Shown here: in pieces, positions 39,876-51,870 of the stretch
Layout of the letters: each line of letters starts with the position of its first letter
Position numbering within the stretch: position 1 is the stretch's first letter
Origin: Aplectana chamaeleonis
Lineage: Eukaryota > Nematoda > Chromadorea > Rhabditida > Cosmocercidae
DNA: 64,000 nucleotides
Direction of reading: 5' to 3'
NCBI GenBank assembly: GCA_029168955.1
Contig: JAPDOI010000373.1
Coordinates: 124,001-188,000, forward strand
Notes under the pieces: generated by a model
What the model saw: only the letters and a program-made list of their open reading frames with translations
Database searches by the model: none
Told to the model about the DNA's origin: nothing
Made by a program: the position numbers and the translations under genes

Positions 39876-41636
39876 CTAATTATTTGCGCTCGCACTTCCA
39901 TCTTTAACGACGCCAAAGCTCGTGCAGAAGAGTCCTGGCGCTCAGCCAAAGGCCCCAATATTGATTGCGCAAATAGCGGATTAAGTGTAACCCACTGGAG
40001 ATTTCATAAAGGAAGTTGAAAGCAAAGTGGCACAAGATATGAGCAAGCAGTGTAAAGGGAAGGCATTGAAGAAAAATATAGATTTGTAAATTGATGACAA
40101 CAATGATTAGTAGAAAATAAAAATTCCATAATGGTCATTGAAATATAATATATGACTATAATGATGAAGTGCTTTAAAATCTAAAGAAGCAGAAAAGTGC
40201 GCAAGGTAAAAAAGTAGTTTATAAAAATGTAAATCGATAAGAAAAATAAGGTTAAGAAATAGTAATGATTAATAAAAAAATTGAGCCAGCATGAATAAAG
40301 TAAATTTGTGCACTTTTGTGAGAGGATTTCCCGATTCGTGACAGGCAGGACCATGTAGGGACTCATCTTTTTGATGAGAAACAATGTAAAATGTACATAG
40401 AATTTCCTTTTAGTTTTCGCATGTAATTACATAGAGCTGATTATGGAGATATTTAATAGTAATCATAATAATATTAGATAATCAATATAGGTAATTAATG
40501 ATTTATAGAATATGTCCATAGGCGATATTTACTAGAAATCACATTAATTTAGGTAAATGTATAGATGTACTATCAAAAAGGAGTCTTCCAAGCGAAAAAG
40601 GTTTGGTTGGCGTCAGAAACGTTCCAACAAGAAGTAAACATTAGGCAAGTAGAATGAGCAAAGTCAACAAAAAGTGAACAATATTCTCTGAGAGTAGTTT
40701 TCTTGGTCAACACTTCTAAACAGCGAAAACAAATCGTTGCGGTGTTCTACACGGAAGCACTTTGTGGTTCCGAAAATGGTCTTGACTACGCGAGAACCGT
40801 TAAAATGTATCTGCATGTAAACCTAATACTTACCATCAGAATAGAAGATGACGTCGAAAAGACCTAGACAGACGGTTAGGTCTAGCTACAAGGAGAAGCG
40901 AAGCTATAAAATAGCGGATGTCTTCTGGATCCACTTACTTATATCCAGAAGGAAATCTCTAGAAAAATTGTTTTATAGGTTTTATTAACTACTTTACAAA
41001 ATTCTAAGTGATCACAAGTCTCGGGCAAAACCAAACCTCTCCCGCCGCTTCGCGGCAGGAGCGATATAGGAAGTATCTTCAATAAAATATTAATATAGGT
41101 AATTATGTAGAGATATATGCCAGATATTTAATAGGAATGATCATAATCCCTTAAAGGTACGTTGTGTACTTAACATCTATTACAAACAATTATGATTACA
41201 TTAATAAATCTGTGCGACGTTACAGAGAATGCAAGACATCGTGAACTGCAGGTCAACAAACGATAAAAAGCATCGCCATTGGTGTAACAATGCGAATACT
41301 TTCATCAATTGCAAACCAAACATCCACAGGTTTTTGAAATACCTCAAAAATTGTGTAAAAGAAAACAGCAGCAGGGAAGTCGCAGATCAGAGTGGAATAC
41401 AGCGAATAAAAACAATATTGTTGCCCTAGGGCGAGTATACGCCAAGTTCTTGGCCTGCGCCTCGGTCGACTCAGAATGGGATCAATATTGAGCCACTTTG
41501 ATGAGCGTTCTGTAGGAGGTATGCTAGCGTCGTTATAGCGCCGGAGATGCGAGCGCAAATAATTAGGTGCGAACAAAGGTGCGAGCAACGCTAATGACGG
41601 GCTCCCTAATAAAAATCGTACAAACATCCTGTATTC
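39801..41636 (-). mobile_element. MULE-like TIR element, copy B, inverted
   Basis: Near-identical reverse complement of copy A over about 1.83 kb. A 128-residue minus-strand frame (41639-41253) extends from the TIR inward; in copy A the same frame is broken after 70 codons. It matches no family I recognise. The right flank CATATACCAC matches, inverted, the right flank of copy A. Confidence 0.75.
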
Positions 41637-41646
41637 CATATACCAC

Positions 41647-41890
41647 CCCTCGGTAGGCGTGCCAGGTGCACCCTTGCCTCGTTGCGCTGTGGGCGCTCCC
41701 CTATGCTCATGTCCTATCTACATAAGATCGACAGCAGCCGACCTGACGAGTGTCCGGATTGGGGTAATCAAGGGCATACCATTGCGCACCTTTTCAACTT
41801 CCCGATGAGACCGACTTCATTAACGACAATAGATCTCTAGACGAATCCCACGCTGGTGGCCCAGTTCCTCAACCTATGACAGGTTCTCCT
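41647..41890 (+). mobile_element. Jockey-like LINE 3' terminal fragment
   Basis: Degraded coding of the Cys/His-rich C-terminus (DECPDWGNQGHTIAHLFNFP; two Cys lost) ending CTCAACCTATGACAGG, collinear with other family A copies. Confidence 0.65.
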
Positions 41891-41986
41891 ACCGTTGAAT
41901 ATAAGACACATAGGTTTTGGGCGTGTATCCAGGGTAGTTGTGTGTTGAATTGTAAATAAGTTCAAATTGGAAGTCACGGAATGAGG

Positions 41987-44213
41987 CGGAAAAGAAGAGT
42001 GGATGCGATGAAGTGATTGGCAGAGGCGAAGACAGCGAGATGTATTAAAGAAATAAATATGTTTTCAGAGAAGAATAGGTCGCTTGAAATGTATGGAAAA
42101 ACACACAGTATCAAGTGGTTAGATATAAAAATAGGTGCTTGAAGTTTAGCCAGACAAGACAGGCCACAAACATTTGCTAGTTGGAAAGAGCGTCATCCAT
42201 TCTGGTTGCGTTGCGAGTTTCATTCTCCGAAACCCACTCATACACGAGACACATGACACGGATTCGATTCCGCAAGGTGCTCAATTTTTGCAAGACATTA
42301 GATCTCACATTTTCTTAGGCAAAGTAAGTGGTCACGAAAGTAGGATAGTCGAGTCGAGAGTGGTAGATTATCCCTATATACCAACTTTCACCGTCTCAGA
42401 TGAACACTGGAGGGCACTACACTGTATGGCCCACACCTGCCGCAAGTGCGATCGCGCTGGAAGTCTACATTTTTGCAAGGTATGAGTCAGGAAAATACGA
42501 TATTCGAGGCGAGCGTGGGTGATTTATCTCATCTACAAACTTGAACGGCATCATAGGTACGCCGAAGACCGCTACACTGCCTAGGCTCACATTTTTCTCA
42601 ACTGTAGTCCCGTTGGAAGTCGGCGTTTTTGAAAACTAGAAGCCAAGAGAGTAGGATATTTGAGTCCAGCGTAATCGATTTGCCTTGTATGCAATCTCAC
42701 ACCGTTCAGCATGGATGCTGAACACCGCTACAGTACAAGGCCTCACACTTTTCTCAAGTGTGCTCCTGCCAGAAGTCGGCAATTTTTTCGAAACTAGGTG
42801 CCACGAGAGTAGGATATTCGACTCCAGCGTGGTCGATTTACTCTGTACACTCCCTTTTACCGTCTCAGTGTGACGCCGAAGACCGCTACGTAGATAGCGG
42901 AACAAGGTGAAAAAACGTTTTCAAGTCCACAAACCTGAAGTAGGGTTTTAAAACAGCTGTAACTGAAGTTCCAAATAAGCTACCCGGGGTTTGAGCGAAA
43001 CTAAGAAACTGCGTTTGTAACCCTACAGAATGAAACCTCATCCGATCCCAGAGGACGCCTTGCAAAAATGTCCACTAGGTGTGAACTTTTGATGTTTCGA
43101 GAATAAAAGTCCACACCTAGCCAGCGGATTTAAGTGTGGACTTTTGTGCTCAAAACATCGAAAGTCCACACTTAGTAAACTTTTTTGTAAGGCGTCTTCT
43201 GGGAGCGGGTAAGGTTTAATTCTGTAGGAGTACAAACATAGTTTCTTAGTTTTGCTCAAACTCTGGGTAGCTCATTTGGAACTTAAGTTACAGCTGTTTT
43301 AAAACCTTACTTCAGGTTTGTGGACTTATACGTTTTTTTTACCTTGTTCCGTCCTCTATGTAGATGTCTTCGGCATTACATTGAGACGGTGTAAGATTGC
43401 ACCCAGGGTAAATCGACCACGCTGGACTCAAATATCCTACTCTCGTGACACCATGATTTCAAAAATTCTCCTTTTCGGCGGGACCACACCTGAGAAAAGT
43501 GTGATTCCTGATACTGTAGCGGTGTTCAGCATCCATGCTGGACGATGAAAGTGAGTATACCGGGTAGATCAAAAACGCTGGACTCAAGTATCCTACACTC
43601 GTGACAACTACATTTCAAAAATGTGGACTTCCGGCGAGACCACACTTGAGAAAAGTGTGAGCCCAAGCATTGTAGCGGTCTTCGGCGTTCCTATGATGCC
43701 ATTGGAGTGTGTGTATGAGGTAAATTAACCACGCTCGACTCGAATATCGTATTCTCCTGACACAATCCTTGCAGAAATGTAGACTTCCAGCGCGACCGCA
43801 CCTGCGGCAGGTGTGGGCCACACAGGGAATTGCCTTTCAGCGTCCATCTTAGACGGTGAAAGTTTGTATAAAGGGTAAATCTACCGCTCTCGACTGGACT
43901 ATCCTACTTTCGTGACCCTCACTTTGCGAAAAAATGTGAGGTCTAACGTCTTGCTAAAATTGAGCACCTTGCGGGATCGAACCAGTGTCGTGTGTTTCGT
44001 GTATGAGTGGGTTGCGGAGAATAAAATTCGCAACGTAACCAAATTCGATGAAGCTCTTTCCAACTAGCAGTTCATACATCTAAAGTGACCTTTTCTTCTT
44101 GGACTTGCGAAATAAACTTACGAACTCATATTAATTTGAAAACACATTTATTTCTTCAATACATCTCGTATTTTTGGTCTTAGCCAATCACTTCGTCTTC
44201 TCTACTCTTCTCT
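41987..44213. mobile_element. 2.2-kb foldback palindrome with internal sub-repeats
   Basis: Left arm 41987 to about 43100 pairs with right arm about 43130-44213: for example AGTGATTGGC / GCCAATCACT near the ends, GAAACCCACTCATACACGA / its complement near 42228 and 44010, and TCCACAAACCTGAAGTA / its complement near 42930 and 43310. Each arm holds two to three diverged units of about 150-200 bp beginning AGTAGGATATTCGAGTCCAGCG. The centre (43080-43190) has four copies of AGTCCACACCTA-like words. No coding potential. Confidence 0.85.
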
Positions 44214-44530
44214 TCCACTATATACTATACTTGGGCCGAATCGAATGATCGAATCATCATCCTATTGAAAAAAGTCGACTTCGATTAAATCGACTAAGTC
44301 GATCATTCGAAAAGTGGAAATTCCGGCTAAATCGAAAAGCCGATCATTCGAAAAAAGGCGATTTTCGGATAAGTCGAGAAGTCGATCATTCGAAAGAGGG
44401 CGATTTTCGGATAAGTCGAGAAGAGATCATTCGAAAAAGGGCGATTTTCGGATAAGTCGAGAAGTCCATCATTCGAAAAGAGTAATATCCGACTAATTCG
44501 AATTTTTTTGCCGCTCTCAAGAGTACCTGG

Positions 44531-45476
44531 TATACTTGTTACCTGGAGATAATTCTTCGGATAATGGATCGATTCAGATATTGCCGATTTTAATTTTTTC
44601 GCATATTGGTTCAATTCAGATATTGCGTTTTTTCAAATTTTCGGATAGTGGATCGATTCAGATAATGCCATTTCTTCAATGACTCGGATACGGATATCCG
44701 GTCGGATATTTTCGTAACAAAGTTGAGGCAAAACGGTGAAAACTAAACCAGGTACTCAAGTCAAGCCTTTGAAAACATCCATAATTGAGCAAAGATTAGT
44801 CCTTCATTGCATTCGCAGCATGTTCACATACGAACATCAATCTTCAGAAATGCATATTAATAAAAATGTCAAAACAAATCTTCAATTACTCCATCGTCTT
44901 TGGGAGGCACACTATTATCCATACACAAGTTTGATTCAGGACATCTAGCTAGGAAAAGTATGCAAAGCAACTATACAAAAAACTTGTTCACTGAATAGCT
45001 AGACATTTGGTCACCTCACTTGACCATGCCCATTATTCCGCGCCGCAACGACTCTTTCGATTTCAGAAGGAGGGGGAAATCCCTGGGTTAATGTACTAAA
45101 TGTAACTGGGGTGGGTTAACTGGGTTAGTACTAATGGATAAAAAATAGAAGGCGGTGTGAAAAAATGGGCGTGGTCGAATTTAACCGAATTTATTCGATT
45201 TTATCAAGATTATCTGAAATTTTACCCGAAATTTATCCGATTTTATCGGAATTTCATCTGAGTTTTTTACCCTTCGGATAATGATTTTTAGTTGTTTTTT
45301 GCCGTAACTGCAGTTCAACGTCGCAGTGCATGTTATGGTATGTTTACACAAGGTGCTGAGTTGAGTTCGGATAATGGTTCAATTCAGATAATGCCGATTT
45401 TAAATTTCCCGGATATTGGTTCGATTCGGATATCCGCTCGGATACTCGAAAAGGAGTGATTCGGATACTAAGTATA
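44531..45476. mobile_element. Nested TIR element with GGATAATGGATCGATTCAGATA arrays (946 bp)
   Basis: Ends TATACTTG and AAGTATA; flanked by GTACCTGG (44523-44530) and GTACTTGG (45477-45484), an 8-bp duplication with one mismatch. Both ends carry arrays of CGGATAATGG-TTCGATTCAGATA words. Non-coding. Confidence 0.7.
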
Positions 45477-47080
45477 GTACTTGGTTACTGAGAAAGATGT
45501 TGGAACTGCCAGCTACTCCATCTGGACACTCTAATTTGCGCGTAATCAATGCAGAATTTTTCTAGCCGCAGACAAACATAATAGATGCCTTCTTTCCACC
45601 ATCTAATTAGCTTTTTTTCTTATGAGCGCAGCGTTCAATAAATTTCATACTGAATAAAGAGCTCATAAGATTTTAAATAAAGGTGTCTGAATGGAAATGA
45701 AAATGGGGAAACTGCGGGCGAATTATGCTGATCATCGAGGAGGAAAGTTGTCATATTAGAGGGATCGTACGCGTAGAAAATTATAGGTTTTTTCATATTC
45801 TGTATAGCTTGGCTTCTTTAGTGAAAGAAAATGTCCAACGAGTCTCTAAAAAATCTTCATTTTTAAAGAAAAACCAGTTTGAATACACTGTAAAAATGAC
45901 TTGAAGTTCGCGCCAAAATCGTTTATGAAGTTTTCCTGCATGTAGAGTTTGGGTCATAGTTGTTTTAGTGTTGTTTGACAGTCCCATCAACATTCTATGA
46001 GAAGACGGTAGATGATGGACCAGAAGTGCTAGATGATCGACCCCATAGCAACTTTCAGCTGGCCGTAGCTTTCAAAGGCAGCGTTCACGATAAATCTCAT
46101 ATTCGAGTTCGACTCAAAAATGGGGTTGTTCAGTCGTGAGCTATCCAATAGTGAATAAACAGCGGAGAAAAGCGCTCAGAAAAAGCTAAAATAGCTGTTT
46201 GTAACGTTCTGGGCGTGGACGAGCTTACGGGCCGTGCTAGTTTCCGCAAGTGCGCGCTAATGGCGAAATGTGCGCGAATCGATCGGGCTGAACGTGGCGG
46301 AGTTCTTTGGCAATTTGCCATCGAAAACATCCGCGGCGCCACAAGCTCTTCAGGACGGGGCGGGCGGGCTAGGAGCAGGCGTACTGGGCTAACGAAGTCT
46401 TGTCGCCGTCGTTTTTATCGATTTCTGGCCCAGTTTCGCTGCTTTTTTTTACCCTATCACCTCTAGCATCTGCCAGCGTAGTATTTCACACTAAAACTTG
46501 AAAGCGAGATTCATCGTGAAAACTGCTTTTAGAATTTGAAATAGGCCTCGGCTGCTATCTGAGGTAGGTATGGGTGTGTCAGCTTGTGCGCTACATTGAG
46601 AACGTCGCGACGCATCCGCGCGCGCACGAGGAAAAGGTGCCATTCTTATAAAAGCTCTGTTCATACAGTCAGCGCAGATCGCTTTGATATATTGTGTCGA
46701 TTGGAATCGCCAAGTATTAGCACGACCCGAGCAGACTGTACACTCGTTGCCCCATACCTCGGTAAATTTAGGAGACTTGCTTTAGTTCCCAAGTGTTACT
46801 TCCCCGCCATTGTTCCCCCGGACAATAGGCGTTAGACCCTGAAGCCAGCTTCCAAGATTATCGATTCTTTCATTTTTATTTAAAGACTTCCCTAAGTCGC
46901 AAGTAATTCCTAGTCAATCCTTTCAACTTTTTTGTGCTTAAGCTATTCATTTTTCGCATTCCGATTTCATAAATATGCGGGAAAATATGTAATGGAGCTT
47001 TTACGGGAACGAAAAAGTCAATTAGGCTGTCACGTCTTCATGTACCGTCTGAATGGCTTAATGGAAGAGTAAATAATTCT
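45477..47080. other. Interior of the 3.1-kb element, no gene recognised
   Basis: A GC-richer stretch at 46200-46800 has short frames (up to 83 residues) without recognisable domains. An AAAGGCAGCGTTCACGA word occurs at 46073. Confidence 0.4.
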
Positions 47081-47340
47081 TTGAGTCGATTGAAAAAGTC
47101 GACTTTTCATTCGAAAAGTCGATCATTCGAAGAAGTGGGATTTTCGACTTATCCGAAAAAGTCGATCATTCGAAAAGTGGAAATTCCGGCTAAATCGAAA
47201 AGTCGATCATTCGAAAAAATGTGTTTTTCGACTTATTCTAAAAAGTCGATCATTCGAAAAGCTGAAATTTTGGCTAAATCGGAAAGTCGATCATTCGAAA
47301 AGTCGATCATTCGAAAAAATTTCCAATTTGCCCAAGTATA

Positions 47341-47914
47341 CCACTTACCTAAGCATCCTCCCCGAAATTATTCACAAGTTCTTTATACACGTCCAAATCT
47401 ATCTGTCTTACATTAAACATTAGGAGAGCCTTCACTATAGTAAGAAGCTTTACTATAGCTAATTAAAGAAAAATACTCTCTTTTTGGTTCCGTTTTTGTA
47501 TGTTTGTTTTAAGCAGTAATAGAATTATAAAATTTGTAGAAAATTTTTTTTCTTTTTGAAAATTACATCATATAAAGCATATACTCGTCAGAATGGAATG
47601 GTGTTATATATGCGATGGCAAAGAATATTTTAAGATATGAATTGTTTCGCCCCTGTCTTCAGACAATAAGTTCTTTACCAACGCAGGCAACTTCATGTAA
47701 TCCGTTCAGAAAAGCCTCATCCTTGATCTATTTCACTGTTAATGCCTTTTTTTGAATGGTTGTCCTTTTTAAAATTGTACATCTTTTGGACTAAGTTGTT
47801 CCTCTTCTTTCGATTTCACAACAAAAACAGACAACGCTCCTGGAAGGGGTCCGAGAAAATCGCCGAAAATTTGCTTTTGGAGGGGGGTGGGGTCTGAGTA
47901 AATTTAGCCTTGTC
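47341..47914. other. No gene recognised
   Basis: AT-rich, no features. Confidence 0.4.
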
Positions 47915-48110
47915 CACACCTCGTGCCATACCCTGATTCCAGGCTACACAGCCTTCCATGCTTTAAGGTCAACTCTTGGCGGAGGAGTTTCAACCATGGT
48001 TTTATTTACTCTTCCCTCACATCTGATAGCCAACACCCTTACGGACGGTACTGTCGAGTACCTTTTAGTTCATCTACCTCTAAAAACACCACTTCCTCTC
48101 TTCAACGTAA
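47915..48110 (+). mobile_element. Family A LINE endonuclease segment, left of mariner insertion
   Basis: Collinear with 28605-28798 (GGAGGAGTTTCAACC, CTTCAACGTAA). It continues at 56303 once the mariner insertion is removed. Confidence 0.85.
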
Positions 48111-48112
48111 TA

Positions 48113-48391
48113 GGTTGATGCAAAAGTTTTCGGAATTCTCACGACTTTGAATAAAAGACATTTTCTGCAAAAACAACAAAGGCTCTCCCAACAAAATAAT
48201 TTCCTTCACATTCAAGGATCCTTCGCCATCGATTGGGCGGATCATGAATTCCCGACGCGTTGAATTTTGGCTATTTCGAGTCGAAGTATTCTTCTAAGGC
48301 TATTTTCACTTCGTCATCGTTAGTGAACTGTTTTCCATCCAGGAAGTGCTGCATCGAGCGCAACAGATGGTGGGAAGGGGCAAGATCTGGG
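48113..48391 (-). pseudogene. Mariner transposase C-terminus (minus half)
   Basis: Translated on the minus strand: PYNPDLAPSHHLLRSMQHFL, DGKQFTNDDEVKIALEEYFD, then a stop at SK. DLAPS with the final catalytic Asp is visible. Degenerate. Confidence 0.8.
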
Positions 48392-48410
48392 TTATATGGT
48401 ATAGTTGTGC

Positions 48411-48705
48411 TCGAATATTCGCAATCGAATAAATATTCGAATAAATTATTCGATTATTTATTCGATTATCGAGTAATCGAAAAATCTCGATTTTCGATTA
48501 TTATTCGAAATCGACTATCGAAAAAAACAGATATTCGATCATTATTCGAAATCGACTATCGAAAAAACCTCATATTCGATTATTATTCGAAATCGACTAT
48601 CGAAAATACCACGTATTCGATTATTATTCGAAATCGGCTATCGACACTGACAATTATTCGAACATATTCGATCTTCGAATATATTCGAATAATCTAACAC
48701 AGCCA
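48411..48705. repeat. ATTCGAA array, left end
   Basis: About five units of roughly 60 bp rich in TATTCGATTATTATTCGAAA and palindromic TTCGAA. Confidence 0.9.
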
Positions 48706-49269
48706 TTACCAGATCCTACACAGAAATTTTTCGAAGGACCAGTGCACCAGCACTACTGTGGCTCAGGGCAAGGGCTTAGCGGAACTATTTTGTTTCCGAT
48801 TCCGCTTCCGTTTCCAAGTTTTTAGCGCGAAAACGGAATAAATTGGTGCAACACGATTTATGATAGTGAGTCTAGGCAAGGATTTTTGAAGGTTCCGTGA
48901 GACGCTGAAAATTACATCCGACCTCTTCTGTTGAGGCGAATATCTCTCAGCTTGTCTGAGATCATTCACGAAGTTTGGTAGCTTGGGATTAGAACCCTAT
49001 AAAACGATGACACGAAATGGACGTGGCAGGAATCTGAACGCCTTTTGATGATTATCTTTAAAAATATGTAGCTTTTCCACAGAGATGAAATGATTTCGTT
49101 AAGCGTTGCTTCTAAATTCCACTTCTTCGCTTGTTTACCGCCGCGGCAGCAACAAAAATCGAGATACATAGTTTCCTTTGCACATGCAACCTATTTTCCA
49201 GAAAGGAGTCTCGGAGGAGACAGATGGAGGTGACCACGATCAGAGGCGAGGCTCATTTGAGGCAGATCA

Positions 49270-50260
49270 TAAGAGAATTTTCAGAAAACCTAAACAGGCA
49301 GCAGCGACCGTTCATCCATACGTGTTCGGATGTGTTATACCAGTTTCATCATGTATCCACGTCCCAATTTTGTGCGTATTCAGGGCTAGCTGCAGTTCAT
49401 TTTCCCGACAGTCTTCACTAGACGGCTGCGCAGAGTTGCGACGACCGGCAGCACGCCGCGGGCCTGGGGCGTTCTCTAAACCTGACGCGGCGTTGGACGC
49501 GAAAGCTTCGCGGAATAGTAGCGCCGATGTCGCTAGCGTCGCTTCTCTACCAATACGTTCGCCCTCATTCATTCAACATCTCATTTAGCTCTGAGTAGCT
49601 TTTACTGCTTTGATATGATTTAAGAGTTCAGGAAATGCCTGGAAACATCTTGTAAAAAATAATACGCCCAGAAAGTTATAAAGTGAACTGGGAGCCTGCG
49701 TTCAGTAAAGCGATGATGCCTTGAAATATAGTTTCCGAGGTAACGAAATTGGCAGACGGTTTGCGGTAGTCGCATAAATCACAACTGTCACACGTTGGAA
49801 CAAATTAATAGTAAAACTGAAAACTGAGAAACCAAAGTTGAAATAATACGGCAGAAGGCTCTCAGAAGATCGAATTTATGGAGAAATTTCGATCGACGGC
49901 AGCATTCGACGCCGGCGATGGAAATGGTTGAGACCATTTTCCGTCGCCGCACGCCGACGACGTCGCTCAGGAAGACGCTGCTCTCGCAGCGGCAAAAACA
50001 CTGAGGTATCCGCGTTGCTGTCGCGCGATACGATGCCGACCTCGTCCGCTGCTTGGCGTCCCCCATTCCCCACCATTTCCTTGCCGCAGCGAGACTCGCT
50101 GCGGGGTACTCTGCTGAGTGCTTTATGGTTTGAACGAAGAAAAAAGGCTGCACTCACTGCCGAACAAGTCATGACCTGTCCACTGGCAACAAACATGATG
50201 AAACACATATGGATAAACGGTCGCTGCTGCCTGTTTCGGAGGCCCAGAGAATTTTCCCAT
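49270..50260. repeat. Inverted repeat arms within the 5.4-kb element
   Basis: AAACAGGCAGCAGCGACCGT at about 49291 pairs with its near-complement at 50217-50236, with flanking GAATTTTC homology. The GC-rich interior (49430-50110) has no recognisable protein. Confidence 0.65.
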
Positions 50261-50941
50261 CTCGCCGAGGATTTTTTCAATTTCCAAATTGAATCGTTTG
50301 ATATCCACTCCAATAGGCAAATGCGGTTTGAAGGAAGAAAAAGTATTTTCTGATTATCTGAAAATTGACTTCTGATCAGCCTTGAAGGACACCTGGTGCC
50401 GCTTGGACTGCTTTCTGGGGGACAGGCTCTGAACCAGAGGTGTGCGGCAACCAAAAATAAAATTTCGGCAATCGGCAAACCGCCCAGACGGCCAGAAAAT
50501 TGCAATCACCAACCACAATTACCGCACACCCCCGCTGCACACTATTTTGAAGGGTAGCTATATGAGCATTTTTTGGGATAGCCTCTTCGGATTCCCAGAA
50601 TCAAGACATTGAAATCGTGGAATGCCTCGTAGTGACTTTATTTTGAATAAGTATAAGTTTATTGACTAAAATCGGTGGTTATTGAATGAGATCTGCGGGT
50701 AATGAGCAGCAGCGAAGCGTGAGAATGAGACTACTCAAAAAAATCGGTCTCTTCCGCTTCCGAATTTCCGTTTCCGGCGTTTTTTGCGTTTCCGAAAATC
50801 TTGAAAAAGACTACCGCACAGCCCTGGCCAGGACTGTGCGCAACTGAAATTCTGAATTGCGTAAATCGTAAATCGCAATTCTCAAAATCCTCGTTATTCA
50901 TAACTGATGAGTAATGAGCTCAAACACAGCCCCAAACCTCA
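50261..50941. other. Interior of the 5.4-kb element, no gene recognised
   Basis: No coding domain seen. A CCTGGCCAGG palindrome lies at about 50824-50833. Confidence 0.35.
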
Positions 50942-50945
50942 TTAA

Positions 50946-51430
50946 AGTCAGCAGACACGCTCAAAAATGATATCAATTTTATAGATTAGATTGAAGGTCT
51001 GAAGCTGTTAGTATTCAGAAATAACGAAAAAGACGAAAACAAATCGACGGAAATCAAGATATAACGGTACGTTCTATATTGGCCCAGAAATGGACGAGTT
51101 GTACGGCACTGGCTGAAATAGCGGAGCTAGCAACAAATTTATTGGGATAACGACGCTAATGTACTGTTACGGCCCTTTCTGGAACGCTTACGCCGTTAGA
51201 AGCCTAAAAAGTAATCTAAAGTGGAAGCAGTCGAGCATTGAATACCTTAGTGGAGGGGCGGAGCCCGTATCGATGGGCGGAGCGAGGATGATTTCGTGAC
51301 TGACTACGGCTCAAATACGGTCATTTGGTCTCGTTTTTAACGCTTGCAACTTCGTGAGGGCTCTTCTAGGGCCTGCACAATTCCACTAATGTAGTTATCT
51401 CATCAACTTTTTCGAGCGTGTCTGCTGCCT
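50946..51430. mobile_element. AGGCAG-group element (485 bp)
   Basis: The left end AGTCAGCAGACACGCTC pairs with the right end GAGCGTGTCTGCTGCCT; TTAA on both sides (50942-50945, 51431-51434). Confidence 0.75.
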
Positions 51431-51477
51431 TTAAAGGCAGTGTTCGCGAAGAAAAAATTGCACGTTTTTTGGCTTAA

Positions 51478-51866
51478 AGGCAGGGTCCGGGCAGAATTTC
51501 GATTTTGAGATTTCCCGCTAATTCGGTGCTCTTGCTACAGGTAGTTCCAAGGAACCTGCGAAAACTGCGTAAAAAGCGGTCCTATTCAAGTTATTCCAGC
51601 CACTTCCGCTAGCCGATGATCCAGAAAAGTGTGGCCATCGTCCATATTTTAGCGTTTGTCCACGCATTCTTCAAAAGTGCTGTGTAATAATCGGTCACTC
51701 CAGCCATGATTATCATCTGTGAATACCGTAATCCCTGACTGTGAGGCTGTTTTCTCCAGAACTAAGAACTCAGAGTTCGTGAAACGTACAGACGATGTTC
51801 AGCTAGGCCAGCCCAATCTATTTAACCCAAATCTCGGTAGTGTCAAAATTTGACCGGACCTTGCCT
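51478..51866. mobile_element. AGGCAG-group element (389 bp)
   Basis: Ends AGGCAGGGTCCGG and CCGGACCTTGCCT, flanked by TTAA on both sides (51474-51477, 51867-51870). Confidence 0.75.
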
Positions 51867-51870
51867 TTAA

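Larger units (their letters stand above)
44226..47340. mobile_element. TIR element with TCGATCATTCGAAAAG arrays at both ends (3.1 kb)
   Basis: The ends are TATACTTGGGC and GCCCAAGTATA. Each end carries a subterminal array of about 230-250 bp of the word GTCGATCATTCGAAAAG with spacers such as TGGAAATTCCGGCTAAATC, in the same orientation at both ends. A second element of the same style is nested at 44531-45476. No clean 8-bp duplication at the outer ends, and no transposase seen. Confidence 0.7.
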
